Below, one piece after another: positions 30,895 to 41,596 of a stretch of DNA of 64,000 nt. Made by a program: the position numbers and the translations under genes. Under the pieces are notes generated by a model. It saw only the letters and a program-made list of their open reading frames with translations. It was not told where the DNA came from and made no database searches. Each line of letters opens with the position of its first letter. Position 1 is the stretch's first letter. The stretch is from Azolla caroliniana (lineage: Eukaryota > Polypodiophyta): contig JBHGNT010000004.1 in assembly GCA_043228905.1 (NCBI GenBank), forward strand, positions 7,130,001-7,194,000, in the 5' to 3' direction.

Positions 30895-32682
30895 GAAGAC
30901 AAGGACGGCATTCGGTTCCCGATCCGATTCGGCGTGAAGGTCCTCAGTGAGCGACAGCGAGGGTACGCCCAGGTTAAGCGCGAACTCTGGGGTATCGTTT
31001 CGGCAGTAAAGGCCAACAAAGACTACCTAATCGGGACAGAAGTGGTTATTGAGACGGATTGCCTGCCGATTCTCGGCATGGTTTCCGGATGCGCGACACC
31101 AGACCTAGTGATGCTCCGGTGGATAGCGTACATCAAGTCCCTGGACCCGGAAATACGGCACATTTCCGGAAAGGACAACGCCATGGCCGACATGCTTTCG
31201 AGGGCGAGGTTTGATGACGAGGGCGGCATGGTTTCGGAGGACGAAGAAGTCGGCGTGGACTTCTTCGAGGCAGCGTACGTAACGACCAATGGGACGAGCA
31301 CTCCGGCACTTAACGACTTCGACGAGAGCAAGTACGATGGCGAGTGGCTACAGATCGGTGGATGTTTGAGGACAATGACGCCGGATGCGTCATGGACGAA
31401 GGACGAGGCCAACCGGATCCGGAATAAAGCATACCGATTCTTTCTCCGGGACGGATACTTATGGAAGCACCCGAAGAAGAGGAACGGCGTCCCGCTCCGG
31501 GTGGTGGCGATGAAGGAAGAACAGGGGGAGCTGCTGACGGCCTACCACGACAGCCCTTGGGCTGGACACCGTGGAACGTGGGCCACGTTCGAGAAGATAA
31601 AGGGGAAGTACTGGTGGCCGGGACTGTACCGGGACGTGCATCGGTTCGTGACAACTTGCGAGAGTTGTCAGATGCACTCCATAGTCCGATATCGGGACGA
31701 GCTTCACCCTACGTACCCTCCGACCATCCACTTCAAATGGATGGTAGATCTGGTGACGATGCCGATGGGAGTAGGACAGATGCGGTATCTGGTCCTGGAT
31801 CGGGAAGATCTGACGAACCAGGTAGAAGGCCGAGCCCTTCAGAACAAATCGACCGCGGCTGTGTGTCGGTTCCTGATCGAGGACGTGATATGCCGGTACG
31901 GGTGCGTCGGGAAGATAGTGGCTAATCGCGGGGAGTTGGACGCCGAAGAGGCCGAGGAGCTGTTCGACCGGCTAGGAGTCAAGCTCTCGCTCACCACTGC
32001 ATACAATCTGGAGGCGAATGGGAAGGTGGAGCGCGGACATGGACCGATCGTCAAGGCGTTAGTTCGGGCATGCGGAGGTCAAGTCGGGAACTGGTCGCGG
32101 CTGTTGCCTTACGCGTTGTGGGCGGACCGAACTACGCACAGTTCGGTAACCGGATTCATGCTGGCAGAGCTCATGTTTGGGCAGAAGCTGATCATGCCGA
32201 TGGAACATATGATCTCCTCCTGGGCAACCGTAGAATGGAGAGACGAGATGAGCCGGGAGGAACTGTTGACGGCACGCATACGGCAGCTCGAGCGAAGACC
32301 GGAGGACGTGGAGCAGGCTGCGGAAAAGCTTCGAGTGGCAAGGACGAGGAACAAAGCTCGGTTCGACCGGACGCACCGGCTCCGACCGAAGAAGATCGAG
32401 GAAGGCGACTGGGTGCTAGTCTACGACATTAGCCTCGACAACCAGCACCGAGCGACACGGAAGTTCGCAAGAAGGTGGTTCGGGCCTTACGTGGTACAAA
32501 GCGCCAACGACAACGGGACGTACCATCTAGCGGAACTCGACGGTACGAGAATGGCGATACCGGTAGCTGGGAAGCGGATCAAAGCGTTCAACAAGCGTCA
32601 CGACGACGAGCCGGATCTGGTTGACCTGGACCGCGACGACGAGCAATCCGAAACCGAGGAAGAACCGACGGGCGGAGAATGA
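30895..32682 (+). CDS. Gypsy-C1 RNase H, rest, and integrase
   Basis: Same frame as the RT, directly after the TAA. RNase H ends with HISGKDNAMADMLSRA. The integrase HHCC zinc domain is AYHDSPWAGHRGTW...CESCQMHS. The core has MVDLVTMPMG (first Asp), VANRGELDAEEAEEL where Asn stands at the second catalytic Asp, and NLEANGKVERGH (Glu). The C-terminus is basic then acidic (DLDRDDEQSETEEEPTGGE) with no chromodomain. The Asp-to-Asn change would prevent strand transfer, although the LTRs say the element inserted recently. Confidence 0.9.
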   Translation, partial: EDKDGIRFPIRFGVKVLSERQRGYAQVKRELWGIVSAVKANKDYLIGTEVVIETDCLPILGMVSGCATPDLVMLRWIAYIKSLDPEIRHISGKDNAMADMLSRARFDDEGGMVSEDEEVGVDFFEAAYVTTNGTSTPALNDFDESKYDGEWLQIGGCLRTMTPDASWTKDEANRIRNKAYRFFLRDGYLWKHPKKRNGVPLRVVAMKEEQGELLTAYHDSPWAGHRGTWATFEKIKGKYWWPGLYRDVHRFVTTCESCQMHSIVRYRDELHPTYPPTIHFKWMVDLVTMPMGVGQMRYLVLDREDLTNQVEGRALQNKSTAAVCRFLIEDVICRYGCVGKIVANRGELDAEEAEELFDRLGVKLSLTTAYNLEANGKVERGHGPIVKALVRACGGQVGNWSRLLPYALWADRTTHSSVTGFMLAELMFGQKLIMPMEHMISSWATVEWRDEMSREELLTARIRQLERRPEDVEQAAEKLRVARTRNKARFDRTHRLRPKKIEEGDWVLVYDISLDNQHRATRKFARRWFGPYVVQSANDNGTYHLAELDGTRMAIPVAGKRIKAFNKRHDDEPDLVDLDRDDEQSETEEEPTGGE

Positions 32683-32755
32683 AGGCTCGACCGGTTTTCT
32701 CCGTCCCAACACAATTTGGCGCATGCCGGTGGATGCGCGGTTAGGTGGGGGTGGA

Positions 32756-33391
32756 TGTCGTGAAGAAAACCGTCCACAAGCGGAATCGGTGTACCGGAGC
32801 GTAGGAACCGACTCTTCATGCACGTGCGCCTTATGTTGTACATAGGAGATCCTAGGTAGATTCGGTAGGTAGGAAGTAAAGGGGAAACGGCTCCTTCCTT
32901 TCCTATAAAAGGAGGGAGACGAGGAGGGGCAAGGGATCGCGGAGAGTTGAGGACGAAGTGCTGTCGGTTTGCGTGCGAAGGCTTCTCTCTCTCTCTCTGG
33001 TTCGCAAACTCCATAGCTTCCTTCTGTGCAGGTTTCGGGGAGGCTCGCGCTGCTCTGAGGAATGCCCGAGTGCTTCCGACAGCACCTCCAACCTGCTCCT
33101 ATCTTTCTGTGCATTTACGAACAGGCATCGGCATCTGTTCGCCGGCCTGTTCGGTTGTAACCGACTTCGTGTTTTTGTTGCTTTCGTGTTCTTGCTGTTG
33201 TCTTTGTTAATACATACATACCTTCGTGTCTCTCTGTGTCGCTGTCCCACTCGCGTCTTTGCTTCGAAGGGCCGTGTCCCTGTGAATCTACGCTCGCACG
33301 TAGTGGGTCTCTTCTCTTTCTCTCTTGCTCTTCGGTACAGGACCCCCGAGGTCCCGCCTCACTCCACGCATCCGCGAGGAATACCTCGACA
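32756..33391 (+). repeat. Gypsy-C1 3' LTR
   Basis: 636 bp, matching the 5' LTR. It is preceded by the polypurine tract AGGTGGGGGTGGA (32743-32755) and carries TATAAAA at 32904-32910. Followed by ACGG and then Copia-A2 gag. Confidence 0.95.
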
Positions 33392-33395
33392 ACGG

Positions 33396-33845
33396 TATAG
33401 CCCAATCCGGATGGCGATCTGCACATGGGAGAAGCCATCGTCCTTCTTCGACTTACAATCCATGTTGATGGTCAAAGAAAACCACGCGAGTGGGTCAAGG
33501 ACCACTCAATCGGACAACTGCATGCTATACCAGGAGGCGGATTGACCCCGTGGGCGTGGAGGACGAGGTGGGTTAGCATGCAATGGAGGCGGCCGGCAAG
33601 AGCAAAACCGAAGGCACAGAGACAATGCCGACAGCAGTTCCGGACCCTCCACAAGTAGGGGGAGTCAAGTTGGAGTCAGAAACCGACACGGAATGCTGGT
33701 ACTGTGGCAAGAAAGGCCACAGAGAGAGCGAGTGCTGGAAGAAGCGTGCCGATTCGGATAAATCTGGATCCGGCAAAGCTCGCACGACGAAGAAGGATTG
33801 GAAGGATCCGGAACCGGGAAGACCGGTAAAGGGCCAACCTTCGTG
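33396..33845 (+). pseudogene. Copia-A2 gag, C-terminal part with CCHC knuckle
   Basis: Resumes the gag cut at 26409: SSFFDLQSMLMVKENHA, then CWYCGKKGHRESEC near 33693, identical to the A3 knuckle. Linker and C-terminus are Ser/Lys-rich. Frame changes lie between the first part and the knuckle. Confidence 0.88.
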
Positions 33846-34350
33846 ATGGAGCACAAGGCTAACTCGATGAAGAAAACTACTTCCAAATCGAAGGAAGTAT
33901 GGTACGTTCATTCCGGAGCGTCCAACCACAGGACAAGACATGAAGAGTGGTTCTCTTTTTTGGAGAAACCGGAACAACCGGGGATTGTCGAAACTGGAGA
34001 CGACACCCCTCACCCAATTGTGCATGTCGGAGAAGTCCCTTTAAGCCATGTCGGACTAAAAGGGAAGCTGATGAATGTAGTACATGTTCCCGACAATCAC
34101 AAAGAACCTGGTGTCAGTCGGACAAATCGTCGACCAGGGGATGTAGGTGCGGTTTACGCACCTCGGGTGGTTCATCGAAGAAGAATGCCGGATAATTGCG
34201 CAAGGGCGTAGAGAAGGGAGGATGTTCATCCTCAACACTAATGATGTCGGCACCGCCATGTTTGCCAAAGGACAGAATGTTGAATCAGACATTGATCTCT
34301 GGCATAAGCGGATCAGCCACGTCTACTATCTGAGGCGTCAAGGTCTGTAA
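33846..34350 (+). pseudogene. Copia-A2 protease and pre-integrase domain
   Basis: The protease active site reads YVHSGASNH (33904), where His replaces the catalytic Asp. The conserved stretch DTPHPIVHVGEVPLSHVG follows. At 34141-34146 ATG is followed by TAG, the same stop found in A3 at 59069-59071. The pre-integrase part (RFTHLGWFIEEE, DLWHKRISHVYY) follows in frame after it. Confidence 0.88.
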
Positions 34351-35304
34351 TGGAAACAAGTTGTGTTCGGATTGCCGAAGTTTAGTGGTCGGAAGGCCCA
34401 AATATGTGAAGCCTGCCAACTCGGGAAGCAACACCGGCTTTCATTCCCCATCGAGCAAAACCGGAGCCGTAACAAGCTCGATCTAATCCATTCGGATGTA
34501 TGGGGATTGACACAGAACGTTAGTCTTGGCGGGAGTTGGTATTTTGTCTCCTTCATCGACGACTATAGCAAGCACACGTGGATCTATCTCATTGAGAAGA
34601 AAAGCGAAGTGTTTGACTATTTCTAGAACCTTCAAAGCCTAGTCGAAAGGGAAACAGAGAGGAAGATCAAGTGCCTACGGTCGGACGGTGGAAAAGATTA
34701 CTTTTCCGGCCAATTCAACGGTTATCTATAGCAGAACGGAATTCGAAGAGAATTCAGTTGCCGATACACACCGGAACAAAACGGTGTGGCCGAGGGAAAG
34801 AACCGGCCGATTGTCGTCGCAGTAAGGGAAATGCTGGAGGAGAAGAGCATGCCCCAATTCTATTGGGCTGAGGCGGTCTGGACAGTTGTCTACATCCAAA
34901 ACCGGATCAGAGACAAGGTGTCAGCACGTGAGCTGTATTTCAGGCGGAAGCCGAATTTGAGGCACCTTCGGATATTTGGTAGCATAGCATATGTGCATGT
35001 ACCAGATGAGAAGTGAAAGAAGCTAGATCTGAAGTCGGAGAAATGCATCCTAGTCGGTTACTCGCAGAAGGGGTATAAGTGTTATAACCCCCAGACTAAA
35101 CAGGTACGAGTAAGTTGAGATGTCGAGTTTGATGAGTTAGCATCTTGGTACTCCCTACTGACTCCAACTCCCAACGAAGGCCCGATTCCGGAAGATGAGG
35201 CTAATGAGCCTGAGGAGGTCCAAGAAGAAGATGAAGACTTTGGCACTCTAGAAGAGAGTTCGATCTCATTCCGGCTAAGTGGGCTGAATGAGCGGCTGAG
35301 TTGG
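34351..35304 (+). pseudogene. Copia-A2 integrase
   Basis: CEACQLGKQHRL (zinc ligands), IHSDVWGL (first Asp), KCLRSDGGKDYFSG (second Asp), YTPEQNGVAEGKN (Glu) and FYWAEAVWTVVY are all visible, so the DDE residues survive. Stops at TAG 34624, TAG 34729, TGA 35014 and later end any chance of expression. The segment after about 35130 is the acidic hinge before RT. Confidence 0.87.
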
Positions 35305-35305
35305 G

Positions 35306-36040
35306 ATGACTAGTAGGATGAAGAAACGACGAGTAGTGGAGACTCTGCTGTGCTCTCCCCATGCAAGGAACCAACTCTTGTCCGACTCTTCATTGTTCAT
35401 CTGGAATGGTCCAGTTTGCCTTTTGCTTTATGTAGATGATTTAGTCGTCACCGGACCTAGACTCGATGAAATCGGCAGAGTGAAGTCCCAACTGTCGGAC
35501 GCATTTGAAAGACCGGGAGTGTTATACTGACATGGTATAGCTGGGAAGCTAGTCGGACATATCGATGCCGACTGGGCTGGTGATGCATCGGATCGCCGAT
35601 CCACCTCCGGTTATATGTTTTCTCTTGGTAGCACGATTGTTGCATGGAGCAGCAAAAAGTAGCCAACAGTGGCTCTGTCGAGCACTGAGGTTGAATACGG
35701 GAGCGCTACCATTGCCACATGTGAAGCCATCTGGTTTCGGCGACTGTTCCGAGACCTCCGGATCGAGGTACCGACCCTGATCCTGATCTATTGCGACAAC
35801 GTAAGCAACATACAGCTTGCCAAGAATCCCGTATTCGATGCTCGACAAAGCACATAGAAGTGCATTATCACTTTGTGCGTGAGCGAGTCCTGAGCGATGA
35901 AGTTGAACTTCGGTATGTTCACACGGATCGGCAAGCTGTCGATATCTTCACCAAGCCAGTCGGATCGGACAAGTTGAAGCACTTTTTGGAGATGCTCGGC
36001 ATTCAACTTCTTGACGTGTTGCACTTGAAGGGGAGGATAG
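35306..36040 (+). pseudogene. Copia-A2 RT remnant and RNase H
   Basis: The first half of RT is deleted: the hinge joins directly to LLLYVDDLVVTGPRL (about 35420, YVDD intact). A second deletion then leads to RNase [45 protein letters not shown] and KHIEVHYHFVRER. The end of pol (DIFTKPVGSDKLKHF) is followed by CACTTGAAGGGGAG and then Gypsy-E2 sequence with no LTR between. Confidence 0.87.
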
Positions 36041-36728
36041 GAACAGTTACGGGAATGCCTTTGTTTGAACAAGGATCTCCATTGTTAAATAATTTTGAGG
36101 AATTTATTAGCGAGTTTAAAGCCTGTTTTGGGGATACCAATAGTATTAGGACGGCAATCAACGAAATCCAAAGATTGTGTCAAGGTGATCGTCCAGCCTC
36201 AGCTTACGCTGTGGATTTCCATCTACTCACCACCGATATTCCCTGGGATGACCTAGCATTGATGGAGCATTTTCAATATGGCCTGCGGAATGATATCAAA
36301 GATTTACTCCTGACTTTCCCCAAAGAACCAAAGTTGCTCACAGAGGCAATCAGTCGAGCGGTACGTTGCGATAACAGACTTTTGGAACGACGTTCAGAAC
36401 GTCAGTTACAAATGCCAAGAACAAGGTCGGAGCCCACATATGCCTCATTCATTGCAAAACCATTTGCAAGGGAGTCATATAATGCGTCTCCAGCAAATAC
36501 TCCAACTCCGATGAAAATCGACACCACATGTCATCGCGGACCATTATCAGAAGAGGAAAAGTAGCAACGCTGAGAAAATCGACTATGTCTTTATTGCGGT
36601 GGACTGGGGCATATTGTAGTGAACTGTCCCCATAGGCCAAGAAGAGAGGTAAATCAAATAGCCGCTAGTACTAAACCTTAGTCTGTTCCATTAGGAGTGT
36701 TTGATAGTCCTAATAGCCCAATCCTATC
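36041..36728 (+). pseudogene. Gypsy-E2 gag, 5'-truncated chromovirus fragment
   Basis: FKACFGDTNSIRTAINEIQRL, AYAVDFHLLTTDIPWDD and NDIKDLLLTFP match Gypsy-E1 gag (42340-42580). The knuckle CLYCGGLGHIVVNC (about 36589) is complete. The LTR, primer site and first ~150 gag residues are missing. It is interrupted at 36728 by Gypsy-E1 and continues at 47599. Confidence 0.88.
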
Positions 36729-37104
36729 TGTCATGATGACACTTACATACGATTTGGGTTTACAAGGAATGAAACCTGCAACCTTGTTATATACGTGTCG
36801 AGTTCTTAACCATTGTAATGATATATTTATGTATAAAGAATTTATAAACTATATAGAATATCATAAAGTATTCTAGAGTACTCTATGTTCTAGAATGTTC
36901 TAGAATATTCGAGAGTGCTCTATTGTCTAGAACGTTCTAGAATATTCTAGCATAATCTTTATTCTAAGATTTTCTAGAATACCTTATTAAGACTTATAAA
37001 TATGCATCTAATAATAAGAGATGAACCAATTTGGTTCAATGTCATTTTAGAGCTCCCTTGTTGTTTATTGTATTCCATCTTCTAATGCAATACATTATCT
37101 TTAC

Positions 37105-37140
<36 letters not shown>

Positions 37141-37208
37141 ATAGTATCTTCTAGTGCGATACATTATCTTTACAATACTCTCCCTCTCTCCATCTCCCTC
37201 TCCATCTC
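36729..37208 (+). repeat. Gypsy-E1 5' LTR, left part
   Basis: Starts TGTCATGATGACACTTAC and aligns with the 3' LTR (47106-47593) through its TTCTAGAATATTC-rich middle to the CT-repeat region. The remaining end (41756-41800, ...CAGTCTTGACA) lies beyond the LINE. The break falls inside a simple CT repeat, so its position is good only to within about 20 bases. Confidence 0.85.
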
Positions 37209-37846
37209 CCGAAATAGAAAAACTTAAAGAGGAAAACACAAACCTCAAACAACAACTTAATGACATCAAGGTATCCCGAGAGGACGGTGAAATATCCTCC
37301 ATAGAGGATATAAAAGATGAGATAAAAAAAGTTAAAGAGGAGGTTAAAAATAACATAGAGTTAGCAAAAACGGGTTGGGTAGATGTGGTTAAAAGAAACA
37401 TTAAAAAAGAAATAAAGGATGAAAATATTGTTAATACCACCCTCGAAGAGGAGAAAATGCGTTAGGCCCGACGCCTAAATGTGCGTGTCACTGGGCTCAA
37501 GGAAGGTGCATCCACGGACAAGGATGCACAAACACTCGGGAAAATGTTAGGGTACACAACGACCCCACCTATCACCAAAGCTTGGAGGGCCGGACGCGAC
37601 ACAACTAGGAAGAGAGCCTTAGTTCTTCAATTTAAAGACTTAGACTCTAGAATCACTTTCTTTAAGAAGAGACCAATTCTTCGAGGATTGGGTGGGGGCC
37701 CTATCAATCTCGATGAAGACCTCACCAAGATGCAAATTGAGCATCGCAAGAGTTGTATGCCAAAGGTTATGCAAGCTCGCAAAGATGGGCATCACGCCTT
37801 TTATCGAGATGGGCGAGTGATCATAAATGATCGCACTACTAATTGA
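37209..37846 (+). pseudogene. LINE ORF1-like region
   Basis: Begins with a Lys/Glu-rich coiled coil (EIEKLKEENTNLKQQLND), then after a TAG at 37463 an RNA-binding-like part: RRLNVRVTGLKEG, RALVLQFKDLDSRITFFKKR and ARKDGHHAFYRDGRVIIND. This layout resembles the ORF1p/Transposase_22 type. It ends at TGA 37844-37846, after which the same frame continues into the endonuclease. CGA to TGA would explain that stop as a mutation. The upstream start is missing. Confidence 0.78.
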
Positions 37847-40800
37847 CGGCGTGTGGCCCATGTGACAGAAAACACCCTTGGGATGACCTTATGGAATTGT
37901 AACGGCGCACTCTGGACACACCCCGGCCGCCTAGGGGGGATATTAAAGGAATCGGATATAGTTTGCCTAGTAGAAACACACAAAAGCCCAAATAGGGGAC
38001 TCCCACGAGTCGAAGGATTTCGTTGGGAGTCGGCTTTTAGACAAAACTCACGTCGATGCACTACCAGGGGATTTGGAGGTGTCGCAATATTGTTTCGGAG
38101 GGAGCTACATAACAGGATAGAAATACTGAGCACAGACCCAGAAGCTCGTTTTATGTGGGTGAAAGTCTCCACAAGCAAGGACAAGGCAGTAATTTTCGCC
38201 ATTTGTTACTTCCCCCCGAAAGGCTCTCGTTATAATCTGGCTGGCGAGGCGATATTAGTTGATGATGGAGTGCCACATGGGCCTTCCCCATATGAACCTC
38301 TATCGGATGACATAATCCGATATTCTTCCCAAGGCGAAGTATTCCTTGTAGGAGACTTTAATGCGAGAACCCAATCCCGACAATGCACAATATTTCAAAT
38401 GAATAGAAACCTAGAAATGGTAAATGTCGATCCTTCAGACATAGACACCACACGTAGATCAAAGGATCAAGGTGTAGACGCCACGAGCTTTGGCCATCAT
38501 TTGCTTGAACTCGGTAGTTAGCACCAGATGGTCATATATAATGGTTTAGCCAAGTGGCCAGGTTCAGAAGAGCTCACATGTTTCCCACATGGAGGAGGGG
38601 AAAGCACAGTCGATTATCTAATAAGACGCCCTGAACCTACCCACATGATTAACTCCTTCCGAGTGGCCCCATGTCCTATTGGCACGGACCATAGTTTCTT
38701 ATACTTCGAGATAAAATGCGATATCTCTAACGTCACCAACTCTAGTCAACCACGCCATGACATCACAATACATTTCACACATGAGCTCTCTGACATATAT
38801 GCTCGACATGTTCAAGCCCATCTCTCCTCCCTTGATCCCTCCCTACCTTTAGAGAGCCTTAGTACGAAACTCACACACATCCTTCATTCTGTAGCAGTTA
38901 GCAGTTTCCCATACACGAAACACTCCAATCAAGGTAAAGTAGGATCTATGACACAAAATAGATGGTATGATGAGGATTGTAGGTGCTTACATCGACAACT
39001 TACAATATCGCAACTCAGTGGTAGTATTACCTCAGTACAAGCTCGTAAAGAAATGTGCAAGATGACACGTTGTAAGAGACGAGCATGGGAGGCATCCCAA
39101 TATTGGGAACTCTACCACATGCTCATGAGTAGCGATTGTGCCACTGCATGGAAGAGATTACGGGAACCAAGACCACAAACACCCATCGAAGATCCCGAAA
39201 CTTGGCACACTTATACAGAGAGACTTTACCACATCCCAAACCAACCACCCATTCCAATGCCTTCTACACCCCGACCTATTGTGGGGACACTCTTCACGAC
39301 CTCTAGGGTCACGAAGGTCATAAAGAAATTACAACATAGGAAGTCCATGGACCACACAGGATTGCGAGCAGAACACATCATATATGCGAGAGAGTGCCTA
39401 GCTCCCTTGCTAACTCTAATCTTCAATCGTGCCCTCGTAGAGGGTTTTCCACCACAATGGACCATGAACACAGTGGCCCCCATACATAAAGGGGGGGACC
39501 CCATGGACCCAAATACTTATAGGACCATTATGATAGGTCATACCCTTGCTAAATTATATGGTGCAGTAATGGAGGCAGAGCTTAGCGAGTATATGGAGAC
39601 CTTAAATCTTCGTGCACCTGAACAGGCTAGCTTTAGACGAGCCTTCTCCACTATTGAACATATCTTCACACTTAGATGCTTAATTGACTAGACTAAGGCT
39701 CGCAAGAAGAAACTATATTGTTGTTTTGTGGACTTCCACAAAGCCTTTGACATGGTCCCTAGAGAGCGGTTGTTTGATAGGCTTAAGAGCTTGAGGATAC
39801 CAGATGACATGGTTTGGGCCATCTACGCACTATATGAACAAGTGTCCGGGTGTGTTCGATGCCCAGGCGGCATATCCGATAGTTTCACTAGCACTATTGG
39901 TGTAAAACAAGGTTGCCCCTTATCTTCGACTCTTTTTGGGATCTACATTGATGAGGTCACAGATTTTATTGCTCGTAAGGGAGGCAATGGAGTAGTCCTT
40001 GGGGATACGCAGGTGCGTATCTTGCTCTATGCAGACGACATAGTTTTGCTCTCTGAATCCGAACACGACCTACAAAGGCACCTTAATGCCTTAGATGACT
40101 TTTGCACACAACGAGGATTGGTAGTGAATCTAGGGAAAACTAAAGTCCTTATCTTCCACACGTCGGCCCAAGTTAGAGCTAAGTGTCACCTAACTATCTC
40201 CCATAGCTCAGTTGAGGTGGTTGGATCATATGTCTATCTCGGAGTCACTTTCAGTGCCCGCTCAGGTAAATTTTCGATGACACAAGCAGCGAAGGATAGA
40301 CTTACAAGAGGACATGCATCCCTCTCACTCCTCGAGAGACAATGCCACCAAGCATACTTCCAAGAGCCACGAACTAAAGGGTGGCTCTTTGACTCATTAG
40401 TGACTCCCTCTCTCATGTATGCATCAACGGTTTGGGCCCCAGGACTACCATCTTTCATGTGGACGCAATTAGAGAGACCATTGGTGATGATGTTATCACG
40501 CCAACTCCGAAGCAAATCGTCGGTCCCACATGACATTATTAAGGCTGAGTTCACTCTACCCCCTATGTTAGTAGAATCACTTTTTCAACTGGTAGCCTTT
40601 ATACACAGGATACATAACCAACCACTTGATAGAATATCCCACTAAGCCTTTAAGGCTTCTCGAGCACTGTATGAGTCCGGCTATACTAGCTCATGGTATG
40701 GCATGATGGTGAGTTGGCTTCTTGCCAACAGTCTAGACATTACTAACCTCCCCCCCCTTAAGTACGACCACACGACTGATAACACTTTAATCTCTCATGA

Positions 40801-41596
40801 GGATCGTAATAAAGTAATACGCCAAGAAATATGGAAAATTTATACTCGGTATAAATGGATCACCCCACTAGAGCCACTCCCATCTAAAATGTCGTACTAT
40901 AAGAAACACTTTATGCACTTCTTTGAGTTAGGTTTTATCACGCGCCCAAAATATCTAGATGTATTCTTACCAAATGCACTAAGGGTTGCCATTGGTCAAC
41001 TTAGAATATCATCTCACCAACTTGAGATTGAGAATGGACGTACTAATGGAGTCCCTAGGGAGGAAAGGATATGTAGGTTATGCCACATAGAGATAGAGGA
41101 TGAGTACCATTTTACATGCAAATGCCCCACCTATGGCGAGATAAGGGCAAAATACCAAGCCATACTTGGTTCCTCTCCCACCCTCCCTAAACTATTAGAT
41201 ACACTAGATATAAAGAAATTAGGTAGATACATCTTAGAATTGAAACAACACAGAGAGAATAAATTACAAAACGTTGATAATAATGTTGCTAATGTTTACC
41301 AACATATAACAAATGAAGTTTTTCAGGAACAGGGGGAGACAATGAATGTCGACACACCTGCACCACTCAGACTTTTCCTTGATGAAGCAGAAAATCAAAG
41401 AAGAACCAAACGCCCTCGGATGCCGGGTTTCAAAGCAACTCGACGAGATGTAGAAGCAATAAAGAAAATAAGGGAACGTGAACTACACCGCCTAGAAGCC
41501 ATGGCTAGGGCACTCTATGCATCGGGACCATGGGTCACACCCACACCAAAAACTTTTGACCTCCCACTTCTTTTTGAGAGACTTGGGTGGAAATGA
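37847..41596 (+). pseudogene. LINE ORF2: endonuclease, reverse transcriptase and CCHC domain
   Basis: About 1249 codons in one frame with stops at 38519, 39689 and 40643. The APE-type endonuclease shows TLWNCNGAL, DIVCLVETHKS, VFLVGDFNART and IGTDHSFL. RT begins with KLQHRKSMDHTGLRAEHI and has CFVDFHKAFD, GVKQGCPLSSTLF and the intact box LLYADDIVLLSE near 40030. The C-terminus carries CRLCHIEIEDEYHFTCKC (C-x2-C-x7-H-x4-C, about 41076), resembling the zinc motif of other LINEs. Four reversible-looking nonsense changes and no frameshift are unusually mild decay. Confidence 0.88.

Larger units (their letters stand above)
26410..33391 (+). mobile_element. Gypsy-C1, full-length and young Ty3/gypsy element
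   Basis: 6982 bp with LTRs 26410-27047 and 32756-33391 that differ at roughly 15 positions by eye plus a short CT-length change. It is flanked by ACGG (26406-26409 and 33392-33395) and interrupts Copia-A2 gag, which continues on both sides. Gag-protease is one long frame. RT, RNase H and integrase are a second frame with a single internal stop. The order RT-RNase H-integrase makes it Ty3/gypsy. No chromodomain is visible at the C-terminus. Confidence 0.95.
25117..36040 (+). mobile_element. Copia-A2, split by Gypsy-C1 and lacking a 3' LTR
   Basis: Plus-strand Copia-A with 5' LTR (25117-25820), primer site, gag start (25914), and the remainder of gag, protease, integrase, a deleted RT and RNase H after the Gypsy-C1 insertion (33396-36040). 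It stops at the tract CACTTGAAGGGGAG right after the end of pol and passes directly into Gypsy-E2 gag. The expected 3' internal module and LTR are missing. Confidence 0.88.

Noticed and set aside
36840-37000. Cluster of TTCTAGAA palindromes as a CRISPR-like or operator array
   Set aside because: Spacing is irregular, it occurs in both LTRs of Gypsy-E1, and it is a sequence feature of that LTR.
37042-37440. Minus-strand 132-codon frame over CT repeats
   Set aside because: Simple-repeat translation, antisense to the LINE ORF1-like region.
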